DNA of 64,000 nt from Uranotaenia lowii (taxonomy: Eukaryota > Arthropoda > Insecta > Diptera > Culicidae), in the NCBI RefSeq assembly GCF_029784155.1, contig NC_073693.1, positions 20,248,002 through 20,312,001 of the forward strand, written 5' to 3'. The notes below the pieces were generated by a model. It had not been told where the DNA came from and ran no database searches. It was given only the letters and a program-made list of their open reading frames with translations. This document shows positions 47,721 to 60,309 of the stretch, in pieces. Made by a program: the position numbers and the translations under genes. The first letter of the stretch is position 1, and the number at the start of each line of letters is the position of its first letter.

Positions 47721-48557
47721 GGAAAAATAAATAGGAAAAAGGGAAGAAAAGTTGTTGATGGAAAACCACCTGGTTATAAGTTGATTTCCGCGAATAGTTA
47801 GCACGAAATAATAGAAATTTAGTGGAGTTAGAGTAGAAGTGCTCGCGTTTATTAAAACTATACCATACAACTTGGGTATGTACTAATAATAAGTTGTAAA
47901 TGCTAAAAAATCAAGCCAAGTACTGAAAGTACTTCTGCACTTTAGGTTGTCGATCATTGCCACGCTGCTGAGCTGATAGATTCGAAGGAATTGTCGGCTG
48001 CCTGTTGGTCCAAAGCTTATCCAGTTACACAGGTCCTTCAGCAGCTGTAAGTAAACGCCGTTAGTTGTACACCTGAAAAAGAAAAGTAATTATTAAATTT
48101 ATAGATTGCTAGACACCATCAACAGAAAAGGAACTAACCTCAAATACGATCAATCGATCGAACAATTATATTTAGATACAATCGTTGGAAAGGTTGTTTC
48201 AAATCGCTGCGCATAATTGGCATAGATTATAAATCAAATCTCGTATGTAAGTTAAATTGAAACTAAACTGGGAAACAAATTCTTATTTAACATTGAAATT
48301 ATCAATTAGGTCGATTATTAGGCGGCAAAGAAAGTTTCGACTAAACCACAGAATTATAAATAATCCACGGTCAGAAACACGATAGCGAATCGAAGAAGAG
48401 AGGTTCTACTAAAAAATTTGTGAGTATTTGATCGAAAATAACAAGTTTATACAAGTTTAGTTTACCTATTCTAATAAATTTACAGTTGAGCTGTCTATTA
48501 TTGTACTGCTGCAAAAAGGTGGATTATCTCCAGGAAGATCCGAAAATCACCGCAATA
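47645..48557 (+). repeat. BEL/Pao 3' LTR
   Basis: 913 bp, same length as the 5' LTR and identical in the stretches compared by eye. It contains the stop codon of the polyprotein (47718-47720) and is followed by the target duplication CAATC. Confidence 0.96.
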
Positions 48558-48562
48558 CAATC

Positions 48563-50154
48563 TTTTGAGAAAAGGAGAGACCGATTAAGTGTAACGATTC
48601 CGAGAAAAAGAGGGGGTGAAACATGAGTTCGACGGATTTTGGAAAACGAAATTCACTTGGTTAAGTTTGGAACGAGCGGACGCGATAAGATTTTTTCGGC
48701 TTGTGAATTTTAGTTGGTGTAGTGAATATAAAAGGAAGTTCTTTGAAATTGACCAGGCAGAATACGACACTTTGTACTGAACTTATGCAAAATTTTTAAT
48801 ATTTCTAAGCAAGAATATCACACTGAACAAAATTTTATCAATAATGCTATCAATTTAAAATTCAGATAACTTTGCAAGGACACGTCAGAAATTTAATTTT
48901 TTTTTTTTTTGAAGCGTCTATTTTGAATGGTCTCATTTTCTATAACACATGTTACAGAAAGTTTTGACTGAATTTCGGAATGTTGTTATTTCAGAGAAAA
49001 AAGTTATGGAGTGGTATGCTGCGGACAAAGTCCACGTAGTGCCTACAACGAAATAGACAAATTCTGGAAAAATGTCACCGTTCTTTCGAAGCTAAACTGG
49101 TAATGAATGCCTAAGCACAGACATCAAACATCACTTTTTTCAATCTACAATCTACTTATATGCAATCGTGATCCGTGGAAAATTATCGACATGTCCGATA
49201 TGTGTGTTCTATGTATGTAGACGCCTGGCAGAGGTTACACAAATTTCTAACGGTCGCCATGAGAGGCCACCGTATACAGGAGAGCAACCACATATGTAAG
49301 TCAATTGCTAATTGTCAGTTTAAATAAACTTGGAATTTGTCCTCTAGATTCCTTGAAAATAGCTAACTTTAATCATTTAAAAAGCTACTAAATAAACAAC
49401 TTAATATTGTAAACTATATGTTTTTACAATGTTGAAACCTGCCTGATTCTAATGCAACCAAAAAATGAACCGAACTCAACCGAACTAGAAAGATACAGGT
49501 GTTCGAAAACAGCTAATTTTTCTTAGTTTTTTCATTCTAACTCGTTTCAGTCTGAATATTTTTATTAAGTGTGTTCCACAAAACTATTCGATTTCAAGTA
49601 ACTCAAAACTCTTTCAAACATGTCTTGCTCGAATAAGCTCGGTCTGAAAAGATATCGTTAAATTACTGAAAATTTGGAAAAAAAATATTTTTTTTATTTT
49701 GAACCCTTCTAACTTTTTTGGGTTAGCTTCTACGATGTTAACGTTTTCAACAAAATTGCTACATCTTTTAGAATCTAAAAACTTGCCAAAGACATAAGTG
49801 CTCTAAAATAAAAAATACAAAAAATAATTTTTCTATCTCACTGCTAGGTGATTTAATCATTTTTATCAAAAGCTCATTTTAAAGTGCTTTGAATGTAGGT
49901 AAAATGTCCCGAAAACACTATGGGTCTAAAATGCTCCGTTTTGGCGTAGACAATTTTGATCATCTTTTTACATCGTTTTCCCCTGTGTGCGGCATTCCAA
50001 GAACTATATTTCGCAACCATTAGACCAAAATATAATCAATTTTTTTTTCATTTTAACTTCCCAAAGTGTCCTATGAACTTTTCTAATATTATTCGATTGC
50101 TAGTTTTCAATTTTTAGTAAACAAAGGCGAGAAGTGAGATCTCTCGTTGTATCA
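48563..50154. other. Intergenic, no gene seen
   Basis: AT-rich with poly-T/A runs. No domain, RNA gene or transposon end was recognised. It is the right flank of the BEL/Pao insertion and borders the 3' end of the minus-strand LINE. Confidence 0.45.
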
Positions 50155-52115
50155 ATTGTTTTATTTATTTATTTAAGTCTTTGACTGCCGTCATACAGAC
50201 CGAGTATTAAAATCACTTATGATTAAATTAAAGTTATGTTAATGCTAGGGAACGTCACGGATTGCACATTTAAACATTGATTTGGATACATTGAAGTCAA
50301 ACAAGTGTGAAACATCGTTGAAGACTTGACAACATCGATTAAGCGGGTGGTTTTGTCCAAAAACTGTTCTGCTTCTAGGTAGCCAGAAGGTGGTTTGGTT
50401 GCGCAAACGGCGTGCTGGGGCGTGTAAACTCAAGCTTTGGAGCAATTGTGGACAGTCAACAGTGTTTGTCAGGATATCGTATACAAACATTCTTTGCAAA
50501 TATGTTCTTCTTTGACTCAGAGACGATATAGACAGAAGAGCGCATCTTTGTAAGTAAGGCGGTAGCCTTACGGGGTCTCGCCAGGGCAGTCGACGCAGAG
50601 CATAACGAAGAAACTTTTTCTGAACTCGTTCGATCCGTTCGATATGAACAGAGTGGTAGGGTGCCCAAACTGGTGCCGCATATTCCAAGACACTTCGCAC
50701 TAAAGAGCAGAACACTGTCTTGAGAGCATATGGGTCCTCGAAGCTTAAAGTATTTCTTCGCAGGAATCCAAACATAGCGAAGGCTTTAGCTGTTGTTGTC
50801 GCGATATGCTGATTAAACGATAGCTTCTGATCAAAGGTTACTCCTAGATCCTTAATGGTGACAACTCTTTCAAGTGGAGTGCCACCAAAAGCGTATTCGA
50901 AGGGCACGGAGGTTCTGGTTCTAAAAAAACTGATACACTTGCACTTATCGGCGTTTACTTCCATCCCATGTTTTCCACACCATGCGAGTAGTCTATTGAT
51001 GTCTTCTTGAAGCGCAGCACAGTCCACTCTCGAGTCAATGATCCTGTAGATTTTCAAATCGTCTGCGAACAGTAGCTTTGGCGATTGAATGAAAGTTGCA
51101 AGATCGTTAATGAAAATCACAAAGATAAGCGGTCCTAAGTGACTTCCCTGCAGAGATGCCATTCTCTACCGAGAAAAACGGAGAACGGAGAAAAAAACAC
51201 CCCCGTGCGATAGTTGCAAATCACCCGGGTGAGATTTTTCGATCCTCTCCACACATTATTCGCACCCCGGTTTCGAAAGCCACACACACCTAAGTTCAAT
51301 AGCTCCGGCGTGCGACGATTTGTCACTGTAGAGCACTCCGGTGAAAACACAGAACCGACTAGTTGAAGCCACCAAAAAGCAAAGACAAAAACAAACACGA
51401 CGGTGTGCATAATAATAGCATCAACAAACGATGAATGTTTCGGGCGAGTGGTTCAGCTTCGTATGTGTTGGTAAACGCAACAAGCCAAGCCAGCTGCCGT
51501 CGCTGTCGCTCTCCTTGGTGAAAACATTTTTTCACTGTAGTGTGTGTTAGCTCTGTCGTGTTGATTTACAGATTCTCTACAGAGGTTCGGCTAAAAATCT
51601 CTGCGGTGCGTTTCAGAGAATCTCTACCGAGAATCGAAAACCGAGCACATCGGTGATTCTCGTTAGAGAAATTGCAAGCCTGCTTCCCTGTGGAACACCA
51701 GACGGCATATCGAAACTAGTGGAATGAATTCCACAAATATTTATAAATCCATGACGATGTAACAGGTAGGAATGCAACCATTTGATTGCCCATTCTGGGA
51801 ATCCGTAGCGCTTAAGTTTCTCGATCACGATCATATGCGGCACTTTATCAAAGGCTTTGGCAAAGTCGACATATATTGAGTCCACCTGCAGTTTTTTACC
51901 AATCGCTGTATGCAATTCACTGGCATAGCACATCAAGTTGGTCAACGTCGATCTTTTCCGAATAAACCCGTGCTGGACCTCGGCAAGTAACGGTGTAGCT
52001 GCTGAATAGAGCCTTTCGTACATCAAAACTTTCGAGCACGTTTTACTTCCTGCAATAAGCAGGTGAACTTTTAGCAACTGATCTATATGGACGAAATAAT
52101 CATACTCGCATTGCA
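50155..52115 (-). pseudogene. Jockey/CR1-like LINE fragment, reverse transcriptase, split by a MITE
   Basis: Minus strand. The first part (52115 to 51691) reads LAEVQHGFIRKRSTLTNLM, SIYVDFAKAFDKVPH (motif A) and DMPSGVPQGS. The second (51142 to 50245) continues HLGPLIFVIFINDLATF, LLFADDLKIY (catalytic FADD), GMEVNADKCKCISF, TIKDLGVTFDQKLSFNQHI and RSVLEYAAPVWAPYH. Removing the 532-bp insertion with one copy of CTTCCCTG restores the frame exactly at PQGS-HLGP, so the RT was open when the MITE landed. The endonuclease and ORF1 are missing (5' truncation, usual for LINEs). The 3' end has a TTTATTTATTTAAG-type (complement) tail near 50160-50176. The clade call is by motif style only. Confidence 0.88.
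51151..51682. mobile_element. hAT-type MITE, 532 bp, 8-bp target duplication
   Basis: Left end CAGAGATGCCATTCTCTACC and the complement of the right end, CAGGCTTGCAATTTCTCTAA, are imperfect inverted repeats. CTTCCCTG flanks both sides (51143-51150 and 51683-51690), 8 bp as for hAT. AGAGAATCTCTACCGAGAA-like motifs recur at the right end. There is no transposase. Confidence 0.88.
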
Positions 52116-52149
52116 AGAAAAAAAAAACAACCCAGATCGACGCAAACAT

Positions 52150-53913
52150 AAGAAATAGAACGATGCCGGTTTGCCGTTGTGCGCTTAATCAATTACAGAT
52201 ACAGGAATGACAGCAACAACATCCTTATTAACAGCGCACATTCATGGGAAGAAGTCAATGACTCAATTAGCGAATCATTCGTCATAGTAGAACATTGCTT
52301 AGTCCTATTGTAAGATCTTAATCAAATGGACATCCTATTTACAAACAGCTGGGGGGGGGGCTATACCGGAACAACGTGATCTAGCTTGAGGTATAGAATT
52401 CAAATTAAAAAGATGCAATGTTGAATATATACCCAATTAATTTTTTAACTAAATGTTTTCTGTTATTTTAGAACCATTTTCAGTAGTTAAAAATTCAATG
52501 TTTAGTTTAGGTATTTAAAATCCAATTATCAGGTCATGGTTTTTCATATATTCTACGTTCCACTGAAATAACATTGGAGAAAGTTGGCGGAATTTATGCA
52601 CAAACCATTGGGAAAGAATTTCAAATATTGATAACCTATTGATCTCGAACCGACCTCAATGGAATATGAGTGGGATGAATCACAAGACAGTTTGAATTTT
52701 CGTTCAAAAACTCTCTTTAAACATTTTGATCCTTAATGCAAATTAAATGAATACTGATTCTTGATTTTAAGTGAAAAGAATTAAAAATTGCTTTGGCAAT
52801 AAGTCAGCTCTTTAGAACCTCACATCCCCTACAAACACTTCAAAGATCATCCATCATAAATGTCTCATGGCTAACAAAATTATTCGTACGAAATAGATAT
52901 AAATTATACGACAGCCAAACAGCATTCTGATCAAATTAAGCTCCCATTATTTGATATTTCCGGCTTACATTTCTCCACCCATCATCATGTGTAAAAGTGT
53001 CCCGAACGTTAGTTCTTCCGAGGAATCACACCAAGAATACTCGCTCCACAATCAACTAAGAATGTTTTGGGGGATCGTCCAGGGCTTCTGTGCATCTTAA
53101 ATAATGCTTAGTTCCTGAATTGCATGAGTTTCGTCATTTTCGGAAACGGTTCTACGGACTTATCCCTAGACCGATTATGGTGACCTACAGCTGTTCAATT
53201 GATTAAACGCTCAGTACCGCCTGAACGCCCGGCCGAGAACGTCGAATTCCTTTCGCTAGGTAATACAACTTCCTTACTAATGCATTATAGATCAGGCTTA
53301 TAGGGTACCGACTGGGAGTTGATTGATCAATTATCGATCATCAATACATTCCTAAATTTGAACAAGCATTTCTCCAATAAATTGCGAGTGAGTCTGAACC
53401 TGAGGTAGCCGTCTGAGATCGATCGACATACTATAAGAAGTATCAACGGCGTCGAGATCGAAACATTCTAACCGTTGTGATTGCTCCCTGCAGGCTGAGA
53501 TCGTTGTGTTCGAACGTTGCAGTGTTTGGAGAAAGTTTGCTTTTTGCTGTGATAGGAAGATTGATAGTGTTGTTCTTTTCACCCGGACGACTGATAACAG
53601 AATCAGTGAGTTTGCTTTCTTCGATTCGTAAGGTTAATCGTTCCTGTGAACAGCGAATTTTGTTTTTGAAAAATTATGTACATGTTTCGATGTTTATAAA
53701 GCTTCCTAGGTCAGCCAAACAATAAGTTTGCGAAAACAATTCTTGGGAAACATTAACGGTTTCATTGGAACGAACAATCGAAACTAGGCACGTGGAAATA
53801 AGAAAAAAATATAATTGAAGGGGAAACATCTCAGTCAATCCTTAGATCTCAGTCTAGTCGAAAGTGATATTCAAAGTAAAAAATAATTTGAATATTATAC
53901 TCATTTCAGAAAA
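52150..53913. other. Upstream region of hemolymph gene 2
   Basis: AT-rich with a G-run near 52350. Because TATACTCATTTCAG at 53897-53910 looks like a 3' splice site just before the ATG, a 5' untranslated exon may lie in this stretch. I could not place it. No other gene is supported. Confidence 0.45.
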
Positions 53914-56900
53914 ATGATTAATAAACTACTGCCGTTGTTCGCTGTTGCGCTGTTAGGTAAGTCAAAAACAGTGTATTTTTAGATAACTAGAATTTAATAA
54001 ATACCTAATCCTGTTCGTATTTGATACTTTTTTCTTAAATTATAAAATCTTCATATAACTTAAACAAATTAAAAAGTAAACTTGTTTTTTGCGAAACACT
54101 TACCTAAGGTGGAACCTGAATCCACATCTAGCGGCTCTCTAGGTCCCATGAATAAGTCAATCTATCTGACTCGGGGTTTCTTGGCGTTGACTTGGGTACC
54201 TGATTGGACTTGAAAGCTTTCGGTGAAATCTTCGAATGTTTGTGAGAATCCTGGTACCTAGTTTAAAAAAAAGTGGATTGAAACTTCGGTTCATGTGTAA
54301 TGTATAGAAATGAAATCATATCTTTGCTGAATTCAGAAAAAGAAAAATAAGCAAGCGTTCCGATAAAATTATGTTACTTTAGATCGAGACTTCCACTTAA
54401 AAAAAAAATGTCAACATCGGATTGAGACTTCTGCTAGTTAAAAATAATGTAAGCGAATTTGGATGAATACACTTTTATATCTACGAGTTGAATGAACACA
54501 GACATCAACGGAAATCAAACCGTTGAAACGGGATGGGACTTCTGCTTATAAGAATCAGTTACAGTGGATGGAGTCTTCTTTTGTCGTTAGATCGAAGCCA
54601 GCATTTGCATATAACAACATTCAAGATTCTCGTTGACAGCTCCAATAGTCCCCATTCTGAACCGCGCGTGAGCGCGAATTCCGATAGTAAGTGAAGTGAC
54701 AGATGTTCATTCCTAAAGTTCTTCCGAAGTGACGTTTCTCACCTAAAGCACTTGGCCATCGTCACCTCAAGCGCGGCGCAGAATTAGGGCCAATATCTCA
54801 GCTTGGACTACGCCACCATGAGCTGCTTCGCTACGATGTTCATCTGGATTCCAATCAAGGGCATACCTGAAGATTTCGTTTTCATATTTTCGCAGCATTT
54901 GCCCAATCCATCTCCACCAATGTTCCCGAATCTCGACTTGTGGTTTTTCGTTTAAAGGGAGATCTGGCGTTAACTTCAAATGTATCGCAGACTTACAAAC
55001 GCAAATCGACCCGATTCTGGTCCGGAATTCGATATCTTCTTGACTTGCGACCGGTTGTCGTTGGCCGAGTAAAACAGTATCTTCGGCCAGGTCAAGGTCG
55101 TTTAGCTGCTCCATTGCCGAAGGATTCCACGGCAATACACGGTTTGGTCTACAGTCAATCGTACCAGCGAAGCAGTTATATAAGATACTTTTTTGTCTCA
55201 CTCCAGCGGTTACTGAGATTGGATCAGACAAGACACTGCGCCGTGCAGTTCCTTAACGAAAATGCCTCGTACTGTGCTTCGAAGTAATGAACTGGTTGGG
55301 ACTCCTCTTCGACTTGATGCAGCTTTTTTTTATGGTTCACTTGGTCGAATGCTTTCAACGAACACCAGCAGAAGAGAATCCTGAAAATCATTGATATATT
55401 CCAGTATTATTCGTAGCGGCAATCTTCTCGTGGTTCCTCTTTAGGATCCCTTTGCAGAGTACTTTGAGGGTTGTACAGATCAACGTTATGCCACGTCAGT
55501 GACCACACTCTGTAAGGTCTCCTTTCTTCGGGACCTTTACGAGGATGCCCTGCATCCAGTCGGCCGGGAATGTTGCAGTATCCCAGATGTCAGCGAAAAG
55601 ACGGTGCAACATTTGTGCTGACAAAGGTTGCATTTCTGCAGGGAAGCAATCGATACCAGGCGAATTGTTGGATTTCATGTCATTGATTGCCGCTCCTATT
55701 TCAGCCAGCGAGGGCGCTTTCGAGTTGACGCCATTAATGCGACTTACTGTTGGTGCTTGGAGCTGCGGGTTCTGCTAGCCATTCCTATTCGTGACTCGGA
55801 AGAGTTGTTCGTCAATCTTAGTCCAAAGTTTGAGCTAATCTGTTCGATCTGTCTACATCTGGCCTGCTCGGTCTTCAAGCGACATTCTAGCAATAGTACA
55901 CGCACCATTAAGGCAGCGAGAAACGTCATGGGGAGTATATTCAGGCTCTATTATCTCATCTACAAGCTTGTGGAACTGCCTTTTCCAGATCCGCATATCC
56001 TAAGCAGGCGGCTGCTTTGGCAGACCTGGTACATGCTTGCTCAGTTCCGACTTTCGCTTTTCTCCTGTTACGACCATTCCAGGTTTCATCCGACATCGAT
56101 TCACTTCTTTTTCCACACATTTTACCGAGAGTTTCATGCCTCCTCGTGATGATTCCGATTCCTGATTCGACCTGCTTGCCATACATATAGCAAAAGAAGC
56201 AAAACATTCATGACGATATTCATCATTCGCTGGAAACTTTTGCGACTTATGTTCGGTCCAAAAAGCAACCTAATAAATTGAAAATGAACAATAAAGCCTG
56301 TAACATGGCTCATTAGGCGGCGCACACTATCTTCGTCCATCGTTTTAGCTATAATGTTCCACCAGGTCTTCATCTGATTGATGTCTTTGAAACAATGTTT
56401 TCCTTTGCCTTGAGTCTCGTCTTCATGATTGCCCAGTATTTTATATTAGGGCGGAACTGAGGGCAGTTGGGTGGGTGGGTTAAGGTTTTTCGGAACAAAC
56501 TGGACCCCTTTCTCTGCATACCATTCTTGAACGACTTTGCTGTAACGACAGCTTGCCAAATCTGGCCAAAACATTACGGGATTGTTGTGTGAACATCCCC
56601 CCGATCTATTTCCAAAAAAAAAAAATTGACCTGGGATTTGCCCGAAGTCAGACTTGACATAGGCTTCATCGTCCATCAGAAAACACCCGTCGAACTTGGT
56701 CAGCATCTGGTCGTAAAGCTTTCGAGCACGGATTTTGGCTACACTATTCTGTTTTATGGTACGATTTGGCTGTTTGCTAGCTGGATATGAGTTGATTCCT
56801 TCACGGTGGGCAGTACCGAATTTTCTGATCAAATCACAGTCCGACAGATTGGAATTCCTCTTAATCGTCTTCAAAATCTTACCATGCAGTCCAGTCGACA

Positions 56901-58908
56901 GTTCCACTCCGACGATTGGCTTGAGGCTTCCGAATCATCGTCTATGTTTCCTTATAGTCGATTGATAACGCGCCATACGGTATTTCTGGGAAATAGAAGT
57001 TGTTTAGCTAGCCTAAATGCAGGCCACAATTGATTCTCCAAACAACTGTGCGCACTTTTTACCCTTCTTACTCCTTCCATGTTGATTGTTTACAAAGTAC
57101 AGCCGATTTGCGGAATGTGAAAAATACATACGTGAAGCTGACAAAATTCCCGACCCGTGGGCGCCAATAACTTCCAAATCCATCCACCAGGAGCGCCACA
57201 ATATGGGCAAAAGTTTGTTCCAATGCTAAATGAAGCAAGCTTTAGAAGCGAATCAAACTCTGGCGTTTAACCATGTCATGACGACATTCATCATTCGTTG
57301 GAAACTTTCGTGGCTTATATTCAGCCCAAAAGGCAACCTAGCGAATTGAATTTAACTCTATGACGAAAAAGCAGTCAATTTTGGGTAATCTTAGCAGTTT
57401 ATAGCTTGGCATTTCCAGAAAGCAGCAAAGAAATAACCTTAACCGGGCTGCCTGGTTCCATTTGAATTGTTAAATTGCTTTTTCCAACTTGTTGGGTTAG
57501 CTTGTATATTAGACTGCCCCAAAAATGTATGAGAACTTTCAAGCTTGTGTAATGATGTGTAATAGATCCGTTTTCAAAAGAAATTGGCCGAAGGGGACCA
57601 AAGTTATTCATGCAAAAACAGGATTTTCGTGTTTCTCCCGAACAAAATGTCTCAAAATCCCATACAAACTATAGGCTCGTTGAGCGACCCCTTCCCGTGT
57701 GATCCGATCTGGCCTAAATTTGGCATGAGACCTTGTACTAGGCCTAGGATCAATTTAAGCCTGCAGCGCATAACTTTTTCAAATGTCAGGTCATTTGGGG
57801 CACTGTATTGTGTATTGTTTATTGCTTTTCATCGATCAATCGAATCTTGATATTATGACATAAACATTTGAAAAGTCGACTCATGGCTCATAGAATAAAA
57901 TCCGGTTTTCAAAAACCGTTCTCTTTGAACTAATCAACTAATCAATGAATGTCATTGACATATTTTCATCCTTTGAATCAAGTTGCTGAAGTTAGTTACA
58001 AGTTATACTACATAGTTTAATGTCCATCACCCTTTACAGCGCCCGCGCTGATCCTCGCCGACTTCAACGAAATCGACATCGATCGCTACCGGCACCACCT
58101 GCCGGCCAATCTGCAGAACCTGTCGATTCCGGACTTCGACGAGATCGAAAATGCGCTGAAGCAGAAGTGCATCGAAGCCGGTGGCTCCGACGAATCCTAC
58201 GAGGAGGTCAAGGAGGCTGGTAAAACGCTGGCCAACTGTATCAAGGGTCTGGTTGACATTGATCAGTTCCGCCAGGAGATTGAGGAAGCCAAACCAACCG
58301 GTGATTTAGATACGGTGTTCAACAAGTACTGCCGCAAGCGGAACACTCTGCTCGAGTGTGTGAATACGTTCTCGAATACGCTGGATTCCTGTCTGGACGA
58401 TGAAGAGGAACGTCACAAGGGCTACGGACTGGATGTGTTCAAGAATCTGCTTAACTTCGTGTGCCACAAGGATGGAGATCAAATTGCACGTAAGTTTTGT
58501 CAATTAGGAAGACTCTCAAACCCTTCTTCAAACAATTATTTTTAACAGTCTTCATCGCCGAGAAGGGACCGGAATGCTTCCAAGAGCAGAAAGACGATCT
58601 CATTGCCTGTGCTAACGAAAGCTTACCGGAATTTTTGAAAGGAATTGACACCAGCAGCGGAAAAATTCCGAAAATCGTTATCGGCCCGAAACAGTGCGAG
58701 TAAGCGACCTAATCCAACAATGTTTTTAACCCCATGTAAAATTTATACTTTGTTAAAACGTAGGGACTTCACCAAGCTGCAGAATTGCTTCGTGCGGGAG
58801 CTGGAGCAGTGCGATGAATCGACTCCGGCCAATTTGGTGGAATCACTGTTCCGATTCATCCGAAAGGGATCCCCTTGCGATACCAAGGGCAAATCCGGAC
58901 GTAGATAA
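53914..58908 (+). CDS. 27 kDa hemolymph protein family (DUF1397), paralogue 2
   Basis: Four exons: 53914-53956, 58040-58489, 58549-58699, 58764-58908, GT-AG borders, 262 aa. MINKLLPLFAVALLAPALILA is a signal peptide. The mature part has the same 12 cysteines as paralogue 1 and shares AKPTGDLDTVFNKYCRKR, NFVCHKDGDQIALFIAE, GPECFQEQK, ESTPANLVESLFRFIRK and the phases of all shared introns. Sequons: NLS and NES. It ends PCDTKGKSGRR with no hydrophobic tail, so a freely secreted hemolymph protein is expected; the family's function is unknown. One intron of paralogue 1 (after FNK) is absent, fusing two exons into the 450-bp exon 2. Intron 1 (4.1 kb) holds RTE, mariner and MITE remnants. A possible splice acceptor (CATTTCAG) sits 4 bases before the ATG, implying a separate 5' UTR exon. 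Confidence 0.93.
54730..56190 (-). pseudogene. Decayed RTE-type LINE copy in intron 1 of hemolymph gene 2
   Basis: Reading leftward: SDETWNGRNRRKAKVGTEQA, AAINDMKSNNSPGIDC, LSAQMLHRLFADIWDTAT, VPKKGDLTECGH, ISVTAGVRQ, TIDCRPNRVLPWNPSAMEQL, DLAEDTVLL (the second catalytic Asp-Asp is now Glu-Asp) and ALDWNP. These are near-copies of the element at 23205-24900, so both belong to one family. Large deletions (including motif A) and frameshifts make it dead. It is antisense to the host gene. Confidence 0.85.
56208..57030 (-). pseudogene. Tc1/mariner transposase relic (DD37E-like), minus strand
   Basis: Leftward reading gives LKTIKRNSNLSDCDLIRKFG, KIRARKLYDQMLTKFDGCFL followed by MDDEAYVKSDFGQIPGQ (first catalytic Asp region), a large internal deletion, then FWPDLASCRYSKVVQEWYAE (second Asp) and NPPTQ followed by a frameshift to CPQFRPNIKYWAIMK. 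In relatives the last motif reads RPIERYW, so the catalytic Glu is lost. The style fits the mosquito DD37E lineage, by recognition only. CATGACGA-ATTCATCATTCG at 56208 recurs at 57277. Confidence 0.75.
57277..57350 (-). repeat. Second copy of the transposase 3' end
   Basis: 57277-57350 repeats 56208-56281 in the same orientation with few differences (ATTCATCATTCG-TGGAAACTTT, AAAAGGCAACCTA). This implies two overlapping or tandem mariner fragments. Confidence 0.65.
57512..57805. mobile_element. MITE, 294 bp, CTGCCCCAAA ends, TA target
   Basis: Left end GACTGCCCCAAAAATG is mirrored by CATTTGGGGCACTG at the right, with TA on both sides (57510-57511 and 57806-57807). It is non-coding and lies in intron 1 of hemolymph gene 2. 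Confidence 0.7.
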
Positions 58909-60309
58909 ACACTGCGGCTTACTGTGGATGTACCGGAGAAGAGAGTTTCATGTCGATCAAAGCAAAATCATCAATCTTTCAGAAGCAATTAAAATCAGTT
59001 GAATAGTATACAATGTGTTTTATTACTTTTGAACCAGAGCTGGAAACAACGCCCTTTTTTTAAGTTTTCGAAAGATTGACAAATTGTGCCCGTTCATTAG
59101 CCAATCGTTTTGCTGAAAAGTCAGCTATCTCTTTTAAGACACAAATATCGCCGAGTAGTCGTATCGTTAGTTTTTATACATACTGATATGTATTTATCCA
59201 TTACAGAACTGTAACATATCTGGTATGAGCGATCATGTCATGCTATACTACAGAGATTGTTGTTGATAGTAAGTATCACAGCTTGGTGAGGTTAAACCAT
59301 CACAGTTCTAAAAAGCCGAAATGAGAAAGGAGCGTTCCTTTACAAAGTTGTACTTACAAAAATCACAAAATTTTTAAGCGATTGATTTGAAAATTTATGT
59401 CGAAGGTCTTGGATTTTGGATTATGAATCACTGGTTGAACCTCTGAAAGATGATATTATTTTCGACTTATTAAATTCAATATATTTTGTGCGGTCACATG
59501 GAGCTTACTAAGAAACAAGGAAAAAGGTTTGTGTTATACTGAAGACGATTTTTGTAAGTATTTTTTCAAAGCCCACCTCGCAGTAGTTATTTAAGTTTAT
59601 CAAGGCATATAATTATCGTGCAGAAGTACTTACGTCCTTTTATCGATAGTTGCGTACTGGTCCTGATTTTCGGTTTGGTTCAGAAAATTCGTTTGTGGTT
59701 GATACGGAATTCAGGTTAACGATCCGAATATTGGTATTGGGGCGGGTCCGGTTTACAGGTTTGGTCCAGAAAAATTTTCTGTTCGGAAACGGAGTTGATC
59801 CGTGTAGAGGTTTTCTGGAAAACGTTGTAGGCTTGAGGTATCTCGGCGTAAACTTTGGTTGGGCATGGTGTACCTATTTTGAAAAAAAAAAAACCGGAAT
59901 GATATTTTATTTTTATCATGCTTATCAACATAAAGCATAGTTAAAAGAGAGTAGAAAAATGAAGAAATAAAAAAGGACAGCAGAATAGGATAACAAATTC
60001 TTGCGGCTCTTCTGCCCTGCCCATGTTTCAACGAATTCGATAGTTGATGGTGTAAAACAGGAAGAACCCTTTCAAAATAGCTGTGAGAATTTGCCTTCTC
60101 TCCGATCCATTCTGCCAACCCACTCGTATCCTCCAGGCAGTGATCCATTTCTATTCTGCTGTTCAGCACCGTCAATGGAACTCTCGCTTGCCAGCCTGGT
60201 CTTCCACAACGTCGAGTGCTCGGGTCTAAGATACAACATGACATTGGTCCTTCGGGCAGGATATCGGATTAGCGTTTCGCGTGACTCAAACAAAGCGATA
60301 ACCGCGATA
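58909..60309. other. 3' flank of hemolymph gene 2, no further gene
   Basis: Probable 3' UTR to about 59030 (ATTAAA near 58988). Open frames between 59650 and 60315 on both strands have no recognised domain; 60000-60300 is more balanced in composition than its surroundings and could be an old element remnant interrupted at 60310. Confidence 0.4.

Larger units (their letters stand above)
40894..48557 (+). mobile_element. Complete BEL/Pao LTR retrotransposon, 7664 bp
   Basis: Two 913-bp LTRs (40894-41806 and 47645-48557) flank a single long open reading frame. CAATC is repeated on both sides (40889-40893 and 48558-48562), the 5-bp duplication expected of an LTR integrase. Domain order is Gag, protease, RT, RNase H, integrase, with YVDD in the RT. 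This order with DUF1759/A17-type parts identifies BEL/Pao. No envelope gene follows; the polyprotein stop lies in the 3' LTR. The LTRs have equal length and showed no difference where I compared them, so the insertion looks recent. It sits between the two hemolymph protein genes, in their transcriptional orientation. Confidence 0.97.

Noticed and set aside
57277..57350. Terminal repeat of a complete mariner element
   Set aside because: It is in the same orientation as its partner and lies in the transposase 3' region, not in inverted orientation at element ends.
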